A stretch of 64,000 nt of DNA from Sequoia sempervirens (lineage: Eukaryota; Streptophyta; Pinopsida; Cupressales; Cupressaceae). The position numbers and the translations under genes are program-made. Under the pieces are notes generated by a model that worked only from the letters and a program-made list of their open reading frames with translations, searched no databases and had not been told where the DNA came from. The stretch spans positions 215,931,565 through 215,995,564 of the forward strand of contig VDFB02358134.1 in NCBI GenBank assembly GCA_007258455.2, read 5' to 3'. Positions 22,419 to 33,593 of this stretch are shown piece after piece (within the stretch, counting starts at the first letter, position 1; the number at the start of each line of letters is the position of its first letter).

Positions 22419-23907
22419 ATAGAATTTCCTTCCGAATGGGAGCGTGAAGAAGATCCCTTGAACTAGATTACCATTTGTTGATACTCTCGCAACGCGACAC
22501 ACATATGAACAAATGAAGGGTATTTCATTAGGGAAAAATTTTCTTGCCAAGCTTGCTGCAGGTTTCCTATGAACACCTTTTTCACATAAGAGTCAGGAAG
22601 TAGGTATGAGATCTATGAAAAGAGCACTTGGTATCACACTATAAATTTAGTTATCTTCTTGTTATCTCCTTGCTTAAATTGGATGAGATTCAAGAAGTTC
22701 ATCTTCAGAACGATGTTAGCCTAGAACTAATGAAAAACTGATTCATAAGTTTACCAAATGAAAATATAGAATTATTGGGCAAGGAACAATACTGCTCAAG
22801 TGTTGTATCCTTGAGATATTGGGGAAATATTTTTTCCATCAAAGCATTGTGATGAAAGAAATTTGTTCACATGGCGATGAAGGCTGACACATGTGTCTGT
22901 GGATTCCCTTTACCACCATACTTTTCAAACTTAGGAATCTCCATTCCCTGAGGGAAAGGAGTACTCAAAAGTGCTACAAAAAATGGGCTATGTCAGAAGA
23001 AAGGTTGAAAAATAGGCTGGTTAGAGGCTTGAGAGAGGCTCACTAACTAGTTTTGTATCCAACCCATGTTTTGAAGAAGAACATTTAGAACAGGGTCAGA
23101 GGATGACAAAGGCCTAGTGGAACCTCTAGAATCACCACCACCAAATCCATCTCCAGAGCCACCTTTGAAGCCACTGTTGTGACCATCGCCAGAGCCACCA
23201 CCACCAGTGGGACCTCCATTGGAGCCAACCCCACTACCGAAGCTGCCACCAAGGCCTCCACTAGAGCCACCTCTACTGGTTCCACCTCCCCTACCAAAGC
23301 TGCCACCACTCATTCCACCAGAGCCACCACCACCAAGGCTAGTAGAAGGGGTGAAACTAAAACCAGGGGGTATTCTAATTTCCTTGATAGTGTTAGGATT
23401 TTGAGAAGTAGATGAAGCACTAATTGAAGGGCCTATTTTGGCCATGTATACAGATGTGGTAGGCATCGAGACATCTATCTACCTTTCATAGGTATTGAGA
23501 ACCTCTCCTCATGTAGTACCTGATCTAGTTGTATAGGAGGGGATATAAGCTTCGGTCAGATTGGTAAGGCCATGTAATAACTCTATACTTGTTTGATCCT
23601 TCACTAACATATACCTCACCTCTCTAGCAAGCTTAGCGACCCTTGCCATGTTAGGTGCTTTCTCTAGATGATTCACAAGGTCTAAAAATCTGTTATCCAA
23701 TGCCAAAAGGTTTTCTACAGGGATATGGACATCATCCTCATCCACAGACGAGGCCATAGGGGATGCTAGATGGGTAGGAGCATGAGTGGTCTCATCTATG
23801 AAACCCATCTTATCAGTAAAGCCTATAAGAAAACTAGTGGTAAAGCTAGTAGCCATACTAGTGGAAAAACTGGAGGTGAAACTAGAAGTGACCTTCATAT
23901 TTTCCAT
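22419..23907 (-). pseudogene. gag: Gypsy-E gag with glycine-rich N-terminal segment
   Basis: Reads from about 23907 (MENMKVTSS) with one TAG-type break near 23509. About residues 150-250 form a glycine/serine-rich tract (repeats such as GGGGSGG and GGSFGRGGG, 23120-23350). The capsid core follows: FPQGMEIPKFEKYGGKGNP ... FPQYLKDTTLEQY, typical of Tat/Athila-like gypsy gag. It then continues as YMCVALREYQQM until cut at 22418 by the Copia-1 LTR. Downstream protease and pol are not found beside it; they would lie beyond the Copia-1 insertion. The frame contains TAG and TGA stops. Confidence 0.75.
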
Positions 23908-25370
23908 TGGTAGGTGTCACACACTTCTCCTAACAATGTACCTAGAATTTTTGGACTGGGTTGTGCTGCTCATATACCTTCACAACACTCAGGTTTACAA
24001 TAGCCACTAGGCGTGGAAGAAAAATTCTCAACACAAGCAAATGGATAGACATTGTTCACACCGAGTTTACCAAAATGTAAGGTAGGGGGACCAACCACAC
24101 TAAGGCTCTAGGTCACGAAGAGCCGAGAGCAAAGGTATTCCTGATCTTACCTCAAGCTAAGCGGGTACTTAATGCAAGGATAGAGAATGAAGAGTTCTCT
24201 AAAGTGCTTCTGTCACTCTACAAATCGAAAAACCTGAATGGGGATAAATGAGCTAGTTTCTGGAATCTGAACTACACTTCAGACAACTCTCTGCCTAAGG
24301 ATGGCAGCACAGGTGAGGGACAACAACACAATGTGCTAGTGTCTCACTGGTGTGATGGCATCCATATGACTAGAAAGTGAAAATTACAGTGTACAATACC
24401 AAAAAAACTACTAATGACCTAGCTAACTAAGTTTAACGAAATGAACAAAATGATAAATTACAAGAGATAACTCTACAAATGGTAAAGAAGGTAGATGAAA
24501 ATAAGGGTGACGAAGACCAAATAACTAAAGCTCTAGTTTTCCAGTGAGTTCCTCACACACGTTCAACTACATACAACGAAGAGAGGGAAAAATGTTGGGT
24601 TGTATAGGGGTTTGCCTAAGTCAAACCCCTGCTTTGGTGTTTCCACCTCCATAGACAACCAAGAAATCCATGAAGTAGAAAATACCATAAGGAAAGGAGA
24701 ATATCAAACACTAAAAAATATACAATGCTACTCTATCAAACCACAACAATAAAGGAAAGTGAAGCAATACCACCTCCACCCAAAGGCACTCAAGGCCAAT
24801 GAAGGGAGAATGCAAGGCAACAAGCTTGGAAAAGTTGACACATCCACTACAGTGACGAAGGGAGGTCTCGCAAGACTCCAAACTCACAGCTTCTATGGTA
24901 GCACCACACGTATAAAATGAAGTTGATGGAGTAACAAGCTACTATAATGCTCAATAGAATTGTATGAAAATTCTCAAGAGAATGTGATAGATTGCTAAAG
25001 AGATCAAAATCTGCTAAGAAGATCAAGTGAAGTTGAAAGATAGGCATTTGAAGTGGAATAAGGAGGGAAAGAGCCATTTTTGGGCCAACTGGTTGACATA
25101 GAGGCATTACGCTTCATGCCCAATGGAGAGTGTGATGTCTCGATAAACACTAGAGGCATGAATCTGTTAGGGATGACAACGTGCCATGTAGACATCTGCA
25201 CACTGCACTCATGTCCCTAACAAATATTCCCCCACTGACACAGGACAAACGCCAAGTGGATGGAAGGCAAGTGAGTGATGTGGAATTTCACATTCGGGTT
25301 TGATTTTCTAAGGTGGAGGGATGCAAAAGGGGAATTTACACAAGGGGTGCAAATTCACTCCTATATAATA
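23908..25370 (-). other. Leader/LTR-like region upstream of Gypsy-E gag
   Basis: No protein recognised. By position this should be the 5' leader and LTR of Gypsy-E on the minus strand, but I could not place a primer-binding site or LTR ends. A perfect 9-bp hairpin (AGGGGTTTG / CAAACCCCT) lies at 24606-24630. The right edge is where Copia-2 RNase H sequence breaks off. Confidence 0.35.
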
Positions 25371-26281
25371 TTAGGCCTAGATGTAGTTAGATATAGTAGA
25401 CTTACAATCATTGATCTATATAGAGTCTAATTTACATTAGGTGATTCATCTAATTTTCTTAACTCGCAACTAGTAATAATGGGATTATAGATCGGTCTAC
25501 TATCATCCATTGCAAACTTCTTAAGAATTTATTTTACATACTTGGTTTGTGATATGAATATACCTTTATTAGTTTGTGCAATTTTCAAACCAATAAAAAG
25601 TTTGAGTTCTCCTAGCATGGACATTTCAAAATCATCTTGCATGTATGTAGCAAATATTCTACACTTAACACCACTGCTATCACCAAATATGATATCATCC
25701 ACATATACTACAACAATGATCATATGCTCACCTTTAGATTTAAGATATAAATTTCTATCAGCACAACCCTTCTTGAACCCTCGTTGTTGTAGATAATGAT
25801 CCAACTGTGAATACCATGCCCTTGGGGCTTGCTTTAGACCAGATAGTGATTTTATCATTCTACAAACATAACCATCATCCTTTGACAGCTAACAACCTTC
25901 TAGTTGCTCAATATATAATTCCTCTTCTAGGTTTCCATTCAAGAATGTAGATTTAATGTCCATCTGATATACTTTAAATCCCTTGCAGACTGAGAGTGCA
26001 AGAAACATTCTTATTGCTTCTAATCTTGCAACAGGGTCAAATGTTTCTTCAAAATCAATCCCTTCTACTTGTGCATATCCTTTACACACTAACCTTGCTT
26101 TGTTCCTAACCACAACTCCATATTCATTCAACTTATTTTTGAATACCCATTTGGTACCAATTACAGTCTTGTTTGATGGTCTAGGAACCAATTCCCATGT
26201 TTTTTTCTTCTCAATCTGATTGAGTTCCTCTTCCATTTCTTTTATCCAACTCTTATGCTTACTAGCTTCAGTAAAGCTCTT
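25371..26281 (-). pseudogene. pol: Copia-2 reverse transcriptase and start of RNase H (truncated)
   Basis: Copia RT with [57 protein letters not shown] and the catalytic VVYVDDIIFG intact. It runs to MIVSLLYLTTSRPNI, the beginning of the RNase H region, then stops at 25371, so the 3' end and 3' LTR are missing. In-frame TAG after EQLEGC and other stops. Confidence 0.92.
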
Positions 26282-27848
26282 TGGTTCAATCTAAGATAGG
26301 AGAGAAAAATTAACTTTCTCCTTGTCCTTTCCAAGTTTCCTCTTGGTTTGCATACCTTCATTTTTGTCACCAATTATTTGGTCTGCAAGATGATCCTTAT
26401 GCACATATTTTGTAGGAGCTCATTCAACCACTTCTTCATTATCTTCTTCTTTTTATTCTTCTTCAATTGTTGCACCTACATCATCATCTTTTGATTCAAA
26501 CTCAAGGTTATTTCTATTAGACTTAAGTTGATTTGTATTTTCATCAACCTTGAAAATTATGCTTTCTATTGCTTTGTGCAGTCTCTTGTTGTAACACTTG
26601 TAAGCTTTTCTTTGATTGGAATATGATCCTAAGATATCCCTTCATCAAATCTTGAATCAAAGTTTCCTAAATATTCATCTTTTCTCTTAATATAGAATTT
26701 ACTATCGAACACCTTAAAATGTTTGATAGATGTAGGCCAACCAAACCACAACTCATAAGGAGTTCTACAACTGTTTTCTCTTAGTAGGGCTTCATTCTGA
26801 ATGTACACAATAGTTTGAACTGCTTCCTTCTAAAATGTATCGGCCAAATTTGCCTCATTTAACATAGCTCTAGCCATTTCTTTCACAATATTTTTTTTTC
26901 TTTCTACCACTCCATTTTGTTGTCGAGTTCTAGGTGTTGAATACTGTCACTTAATTCCATGATTTTCACAATATCATTTGAATTCACTTGATGTAAATTC
27001 TCCACCTCTATGTAACTTGAGACAATTTTATTTCTAGTCTTGTTCTCTAGCAGCTTTCTAAAAATTTTAAACTTCTCAAAAGCTTCTATCTTCTCCTTTA
27101 GAAACATGACCCATGCCATTCTAGTATAGTAATCAATCAACAACATAAAATATTTCTCACCTTGTAGCCCTCTTATCCTCATGGGACCACACAGATCAGT
27201 ATGAACTATCTCCAATGGTTTTGTAGTTGAATAATCCTTTGTAGGGAACTTAAATTTTGTTTTCTTTCCTTGTTGGCATCCTTGGAAAATTGTATTTTCA
27301 TGCTTTTCTATCTTAGGCATATTTCTAACAAGTCCTTTTAAGCTTATTTTTACCAAATTGTCAAAATTTACATGTCCTAGCCTTCTATGCCACAACCAAC
27401 TCTCATTTGCTTGGTTGATTAGACATGTTTGACCTTTTACATCACATAGATTGTAGAGATTACTATCGGTTCTTACTCCTTGAACAATTGTTTTACCATT
27501 CTTTCTTATCTTGTAGCCATCAAAATTAAATACAACTTTGTATCCATTGTCACACATCTGGATAACACTAAGAAGATTATCTTTCAGACCTTCAACATAG
27601 AGCATGTCTTTAGTCTTATTCTTCCCATCTATGCTCAAAATTCCTTTACCACGGATCTTGACAAAAATATTATCACCTAGGCTTACATATCCTCTTTTTC
27701 TCATTTTGAGTTGAATGAATTTACTTTTATCTCCAGTCATATGCTTAGAGAAACCACTATCAATTACCCAAAAATCTTGTTCTTTTGCATGTAGTGTTGT
27801 TTGGGAAATCATAGACTTAGTGGAATTCTGCTCTTTCTCCTTCCACAT
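26282..27848 (-). pseudogene. pol: Copia-2 protease and integrase
   Basis: Protease active site FWVIDSGFSKHMTGD and end DMLYVEGLKDNLLSV. Integrase zinc domain LWHRRLGHVNFDN ... QGCQQGK, where the first Cys of the expected CxxC looks replaced (FQGC). First catalytic Asp in VHTDLCGPM; the second Asp region is frameshifted (only HRGGEF remains). An open frame of 314 codons (26904-27848) spans protease to mid-integrase. The region 26282-26903 is integrase C-terminus with many stops. Confidence 0.9.
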
Positions 27849-29959
27849 CTTCTTAGGTTTCTTTTCAACCTTTTCTTTCTTTTTCTCAAAAACCTTAGCT
27901 TCCTTTTCAACTTTGGAAGATGTATTATTCTTCTTCTCAAACTAAGCATTTGGTCTTATAAATTTTTCTCTACAGTTCCTAGCTACATGACCAAAATTGT
28001 TGCAATTATAAAAAACTGTATTCATGTCAACCAAAGGGTCAAATGGATTTTTTCTTACAAAATTTGTATTCTTCCTTGGAATGACTCTACATTCTCTAGC
28101 CCTATGACGAAAATTGTTACAAGTATAGCAATACCCATTGAAGTATGATGAGTACCTGGTCATGGTGTTTCCTTCAGCTGGATGAAGAGATCTTCTTTGT
28201 CTAGGCCTCCTTGGATAGTGTACTCTTGTGAATCCATCATTGTTTGTTCTTTTTGTGTTTTGCTTCTTCTTTTGTCGATCAAGAACTATCTGGCTGTCCT
28301 TTTTGTCTTCAACCAATTTATTCTCTTTATCAGATTTCTTTTCATCTTTAGAGGTTTCCCCTTTGTGATATTTTTCACCACTAAGGACTAATTTTTCTTC
28401 TACTTTAAATCTTTCATAGAGTTTTGTAGAGGTATCAACAAATGAGCTCTTTCCTTTTTCCAATCCTAAGCCTGATTTCTCCTTATTAGCTAGATTTTGT
28501 GTACTTAACAATTCATCCAGAATGTCTGAACTACCTTTTAGTTTCAGACCCTTACTAACCTTCTCATTAGATTTCTCCAAGTCTTTTCTTAAGACAACTA
28601 TTTCTACCTCAAGCATCAAGAATCTATCCACTTTAGATTCTAGTTTGGACTTCATTACATATTCACCTCTTTTAGCTCTTCAACCTAAAGTTTTAGACTT
28701 ACTAGCAACTAATTGTATTCCTTAAGTTCTTGAGTTAATTTTCTAGTCTCCTTTTGAGCATTTTTTTCCAATTTATTGTTTTTCCTGTTAAGATCATCAA
28801 ACTTATCTCTTAACTCATCAATATCTTTAAGAGAACTAATCAATTCTCCCTCAAGATCAACAACCGCTTCCTCTTCTTCTTCATGTGAGTCCTTAACTTG
28901 TGCTTCCTTCTGATCCTTGGTGTCTTTTTCCATGAAGAGGAATTCTTTTCCAACTTCTCTCATTGCAAGAGCTCAATCTTGATCATCATTTGAACTATCA
29001 CTAGCATCAAATGTGTCACTTTCTCCATGAATGTACAGGCTCTTCTTTTTCTTTCCAAAATTCTTCCTTTTAGGATGAAATGATTTCTTCTTTTTTCTAT
29101 CTCCTTCTTGCTTGGAGTTATCCTCTTTATCATATGGACACTTAGAAGAAAAATGGCATATCCTTCAACAATTAAAACACTTGAAGGGCAGCTTACCTTT
29201 ATATTTTTTTGGATCCTCTCCTTAGTGTTCATATGAAGTTTGTTTCTTCTTCATCAATTTCTTCATGATCTGATGCAATGACAACAACCTTTTCTTTCTT
29301 ATCAACTTCATCCTTTTCTTTCTTAGAAACCTTAAATGTAGCTTCTCTCCTAGAAGGCTTGACATCTAGAATTCTCATCTCATATGCTGTAAATATGCCA
29401 TGTAACTCATCAAGAGTGAGGTTATCAACTTCCCTTCTTCAATAGAGGAAATATTGGAATCATATTTTGTTGTCATTGACCTCAGAAATTTTAGTACAAC
29501 ATCTTTTACTTCTACGCCATATCCTATAATATCATTCAATATATCATGAACTCTCAAAAGATAGTCTACAATCTTCTCCTCTCCAATCATCTTTAAGCCT
29601 TCAAATTTTTCTCTTAGCAATTGTAAATTTTCCAACTTCACCTTGGTGTCTCCTTTATAGATCTTGTTCAGTTTTCCACAGACATCATAAGTAGTTTCAC
29701 AATGCATAACCTTGCTATGCATAGAATTAGACAAGTTATTCATAATGGAAAACCAAGCTTTCTCATTATTCTCATAATCCTTCTTTCTTGCAACATGAGT
29801 AGGAGTAGTAGGGATAGTATATTTGTTCTTTACTAGCATCCAAACATCATGTCTAAGGGAAACTAAGTATCCTTTCATCAATGAGATCCACTTAGCATAA
29901 TTTGTTCCATCGAACCGAGGTGGCTTGCATAAACCTTCCTGACTTGCCATTGTGTTCAC
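27849..29959 (-). pseudogene. gag: Copia-2 long gag with coiled coil and several zinc knuckles
   Basis: Starts MNTMASQEGLCKPPRFDG at 29959, then a copia gag domain (KAWFSIMNNLSNSM, LREKFEGLKM). A first zinc knuckle near 29160 is broken by a stop (CFNC*RICHFSSKC). There follow acidic and long heptad-like, lysine/glutamate-rich segments (LISSLKDIDELRDKFDDLN; LEVEIVVLRKDLEKSNEKV) likely to form coiled coil, then two more knuckles: CYTCNNFRHRAREC intact and FYNCNNFGHVARNC with its first Cys changed to Phe. The length of about 700 residues with three knuckles and coiled coil fits the SIRE/Maximus type of copia gag. Interrupted by several stops. Confidence 0.85.
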
Positions 29960-30008
29960 TTATCCAAGATTTACCCAAGCTGATTAAGCTTCTCCTAGTG
30001 AACTTGGG

Positions 30009-30020
30009 GCTTTGATACCA
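30009..30020 (-). other. Copia-2 primer-binding site
   Basis: Minus-strand TGGTATCAAAGC, Met-tRNA type PBS, two bases from the LTR edge and 50 bp upstream of the gag start. Confidence 0.88.
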
Positions 30021-30022
30021 AT

Positions 30023-30245
30023 TATTGGAACACAGTGATCCAATGAGAGGGGGGTGAATCAATAGATACTAAAATTTTTATTCCTGAAAACCCTTTCGTA
30101 GATTCAAACTTAAAAATCAGATGTGTAGATTAAAACATAAACCAATATAGAAATCACATGCACATGAAACAACAACAAATAACACCAGATGTATGTGGAA
30201 AACCCTGAATAGGAAAAACCATGGTGAGAAATGTTGCTAGGACCT
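30023..30245 (-). repeat. Copia-2 5' LTR remnant
   Basis: Starts TATTGG at 30023, matching TGTTGG of Copia-1 with one G-to-A change at the same two-base distance from the PBS. It carries TGAGAGGGGGGTGAATCA at 30044-30061, identical to Copia-1, and a similar TATGTGGAAA ... ACCATGGTG stretch. It is cut after about 223 bp by the gypsy LTR starting at 30246. Confidence 0.75.
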
Positions 30246-31744
30246 TGGTGCAAGAGCACCAATCCACTTTCATTCAAATTTCATCAAGTCTTTTAGGTGT
30301 AAGGTTTTTATAGGATTTTAGGTCATTAGGTGTGTCAATAAGGTCTATAAAGGACCATTATCATGTAATTAGGAGTCCATTTGGTTAAATGATGCAATGT
30401 TGTCAAATGGTGCATAAAAATGCAAAATATGTAAATATGGATTTTTGGGTGTCAAGTCTTAGGTTTTGATAAATAAAGTATTTATGGACTATTTAGGGTG
30501 GTATGGAGTAATTTTAGTGGTTGTTAGAAGGTTTGGGGTTCAAAAGTGCAAAATTGATATAGTTGACAAAACTGTCAAAATGTTGTAATGCAAAAATGCA
30601 ACTTTCAGGGAACCCAACGGTCAAGTGGGAATATAAAAGTTAGTTGGTCAGTTTGGAGGGAGGTTATTGAGTGGGAAATGTTTAAATACATGTCATTCAT
30701 CGTTGTACATGGTTTTTGAAACATTTTGAAGGAGAATCAATCAAAGAACCCCCTGTTTTGCTTTAAATTATGTGTTTTGCATTCAAATTTGAATATGCAG
30801 GCTCTTGTACATGCCCGTACAACATCAACTTGTTCAAAAAACTTTGGAATTGGTTGTAGATCTATATTATCTTTGAATTGGATCCATTGTGAGGGTAGTA
30901 CATTGAATATAAGGTGATATATTGACAAATTCTTGCTGATAGCCTATAGGAGAAGATTTAGGTTTTGAAGCTTTAAATATGAGTTAAAGACCCTTCCACC
31001 TAATTTTTTTACTGTTTCTAGGTGGAATGGGAATAGGATGTTAGAAATAGGATGGTAGGGTGTTATATTTGTTATGTATGAAGAGTTTGGGGTGAGAAGG
31101 TATGACTGTCTTGAGAAATATAGTCAATTTAGGTATGAAAATGAAGGGTTTGAGAGAGAGTTTGATGAAATAAGGTGTGTAGAGGCTGAGAGTTGGTCTT
31201 GTGAGGATAGGTGGACATTTTTAAGAGTGTTGGAGGCAGTTTCAAGGTTGTATGAGTTTGGAAACCATAAGATTGAAAAAACCCTACCCTTTAATGGTGG
31301 AAAATGAGTGTTTTCTATAGCAACAGTTAGATGAGGGTTTGGAGTCCTAAAAGTTGTTGAAAGAGGCATTTTGTTACCTATCTTAAAGGTTTGAGTGGTT
31401 TTTCAAGATTGGTGGATAATTTCAAGAGTACTTCCTTTGAAAAATAGACCTAATTAGTCTACTAGGTCAGCGTTGTCTCAAGGATTTGAGAGAACTGTTC
31501 AAAAGGAATCTATGGTAGTTTTGATATATGTTTTAGTTGGCCTTGATGGGTGTCTGAATGTGTCAAGTAATTGAGTGTTGGAAGACTCTCTAAGAAGAAA
31601 AGTTGAACAAACTGGGTTTGCAGACCTACTAGCCAAAGGGCAGTGTTAGTTTGGAAAAAAGACTTTGTAAGGGTTTGTGAGATAAATTGTTGTTTGATCT
31701 AACTTGAATTGTGTTGTTTTAGATGAAAGCCACCTATCCCTAAA
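30246..31744 (+). repeat. Gypsy-C 5' LTR (~1.5 kb)
   Basis: Starts TGGTGCAAGAGC, ends just before a short spacer and the PBS at 31750. Homologous over its whole length to 6648-8146 and 40414-41910. It interrupts the Copia-2 LTR. The inner half carries the decayed frame annotated at 31036-31701. Confidence 0.85.
31036..31701 (+). pseudogene. Decayed ~220-codon reading frame inside the gypsy LTR
   Basis: One frame reads protein-like through most of the inner LTR with no frameshift: YEEFGVRRYDCLEKYSQF, FLRVLEAVSRLYEFGNHKIE, SMVVLIYVLVGLDGCLNV and VLEDSLRRKVEQTGFADLL, separated by stops (TAG after EIGW and PN, TGA after FNGGK and others). The same frame can be followed in the LTRs at 7400-8090 and 41190-41850, with amino-acid changes. 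Just upstream, TTTTTTACTGTTTCTAG before GTGGAATGG resembles an intron acceptor. I do not recognise the protein. It could be a captured host gene fragment or an element-specific ORF. Confidence 0.45.
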
Positions 31745-31749
31745 TTATT

Positions 31750-31761
31750 TGGTATCAGAGC
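31750..31761 (+). other. Gypsy-C primer-binding site (initiator Met tRNA)
   Basis: TGGTATCAGAGC, five bases after the LTR end as aligned with the other two LTR copies. It identifies the preceding 1.5 kb as a 5' LTR. Confidence 0.92.
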
Positions 31762-31841
31762 ATAGGGAATAGGTCTTTTGAAGATTGAAGGTTGTTGATT
31801 GAAGAGAAGAAAGTAGGAAGTTGAACAGTCAAAGTATCAAG

Positions 31842-32340
31842 ATGCCTCCAAAAAGAGATAATGTGGTAAGGAAGATGCAAGAGATGGAAGAGAAGATTGA
31901 GAGGGAGATGAGGAAGTTGCAATAATTCCAAAAGATATTTATAGTAAGGTTGGAAAATGTGGAAACAAGACAAAAGAAAGGAATGATTGTGGGAGATGAA
32001 AGCAAGACTGAAGATGAAGAAGAGGAAGAATATGAAGATGTTGATGAAGAGTTGGATAGTGAAGACTAAAGAATGGCCAAGCTATTGAAGGTAGTTAAAG
32101 GTAATAAACATAAGGTAAAAGTTGAATTACCAATGTATGATGGTACTTTAGATGAAGAAGCATTATTAGATTGGATTTCTGCTTTAGACAACTTCTTTGA
32201 ATTTGAGGATGTATTTGATGAGGAAAAAAGTAAAGATAGCCAAGACTAAATTGAAGGGGCATGCATTAGTTTTATGGGATTATGAATAAGGAGAGACGAG
32301 AAGAAGAGGTAAGTCAAAAATTTCTTCATTGGATAGGATG
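31842..32340 (+). pseudogene. gag: Gypsy-C gag, N-terminal part
   Basis: Starts MPPKRDNVVRKMQEMEEKIE at 31842, then an acidic run (EDEEEEEYEDVDEE) and the capsid start VKVELPMYDGTLDEEALLDW and KTKLKGHALVLWDYE. TAG and TAA stops, and a frameshift near 32225. It ends at GKSKISSLDRM (32340), where capsid homology stops and unassigned sequence begins. Chromovirus-like by sequence and PBS. The rest of the element is not adjacent. The gag fragment at 38551 starts about 20 codons before the equivalent point and is different sequence, so it is not a simple continuation. Confidence 0.82.
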
Positions 32341-33593
32341 TGTTGGTTAATTTTAACGAATCAAGAAGGCCTTAGCAAATATCTGAGTCTACCAAACTCA
32401 ATTCTTGAATACCTGCCAGACCAGAGGCCAACAAATGAGATAAAGTGTATATTTCTTTATCTCCTACACTTTTGGTTCTGCAGCCCGATAGGGGGTTCCC
32501 ACAATGCAAAATAGATAACTCATTTTAAAAATTTACACATACATTGTAAATCATGGCAGATGGATTCTCATTAATTGCAAATAAGATGAAATCAATCATA
32601 AAGGTGGCAATTCTTTGAGCTAATTTTGCATCTTAAGTTGAGAATGTAAAAACAACAACGAAAAATAGGTAGGTCAATGATTATTTAAAAATATTTCTCT
32701 TAAGTCGAAGGAATGAATCCCCAAGAAAGGTTAAATGGGTTAAAGATTAGTGTCATTATCTATGGGTTAGGAGTCTGTGTAAATTGAAACACAAGGCATG
32801 TTTAATTCTGAGCAATTATGATCTAGTGATATCACCTTGTAATTCACAAATCAATGATTGAATAATAAAGACTTCTTACCAAATCCAAATGACTTTTCAT
32901 ATGATCTCATGATCTAATCTAAGCAATTTAACTCATTCCATGAACAAGACCCAAAACCAGATCACATATCAAAGCATAACACGATGACAATTAATGAAAT
33001 GATCGTTGATCAATATTTTCATTAATAATTCTAATAGAAAACCAAAAGGAGAGACTATAGACTCAAAAATCTCCATTATCGTTCAAATATACTCAAAAAC
33101 CATACATTTAACTAAATTTACTGTCTAGACTCAAAACACTAGATAAAGACTTGACGTATCTACTCTGTGTTTCTTAATTCTCTCGATGTAGCTCTAGAAT
33201 TTCAACAAACGACCCACACAAATGGCCCTGAATTCCCTTATATAGAATAAGGGAGCAAAAACAAGCCTCAGGCCAAGTATACACATGTCAATATTGGATT
33301 GGACGACTGGAAGGTATATTCCAAATTCATTTATATTTGCACTCGTCAAAAATGGAGGGAATACACATAAGATAGAGAAAATTTACATTTGTAATAGATA
33401 GCAACTTTTCCTTTTCAAAAGCATATGTCAAAAGGAGCACGTCCAATTCATCGAGAAAAATGAAAAAATGATGTAGACCATAGGTGAGTCAGCATCCTAC
33501 ATCATCAACAACTGATACTTTCCTGTGAAACATATGTTTTAACTTTGTAATCTTTGAGGCCAGACCTGTACAATACATGACCAAGTATATGTT
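32341..33593. other. Noncoding 3' flank of family A
   Basis: No coding sequence recognised on either strand. It lies between the Gypsy-C gag break and the family A stop codon, so it is probably the 3' UTR/terminal region of the element carrying family A. It begins TGTTGG (32341); the opposite flank of family A ends in CAACA (38555). I found no long direct repeat between the two flanks. Confidence 0.4.

Noticed and set aside
23047..23466. Proline/threonine-rich plus-strand frames opposite the glycine tract
   Set aside because: Antisense shadow of the Gly codons in Gypsy-E gag.
24606..24630. 9-bp hairpin as a terminator or regulatory element
   Set aside because: A single isolated perfect hairpin in 64 kb of AT-rich plant DNA is not enough to assign a function.
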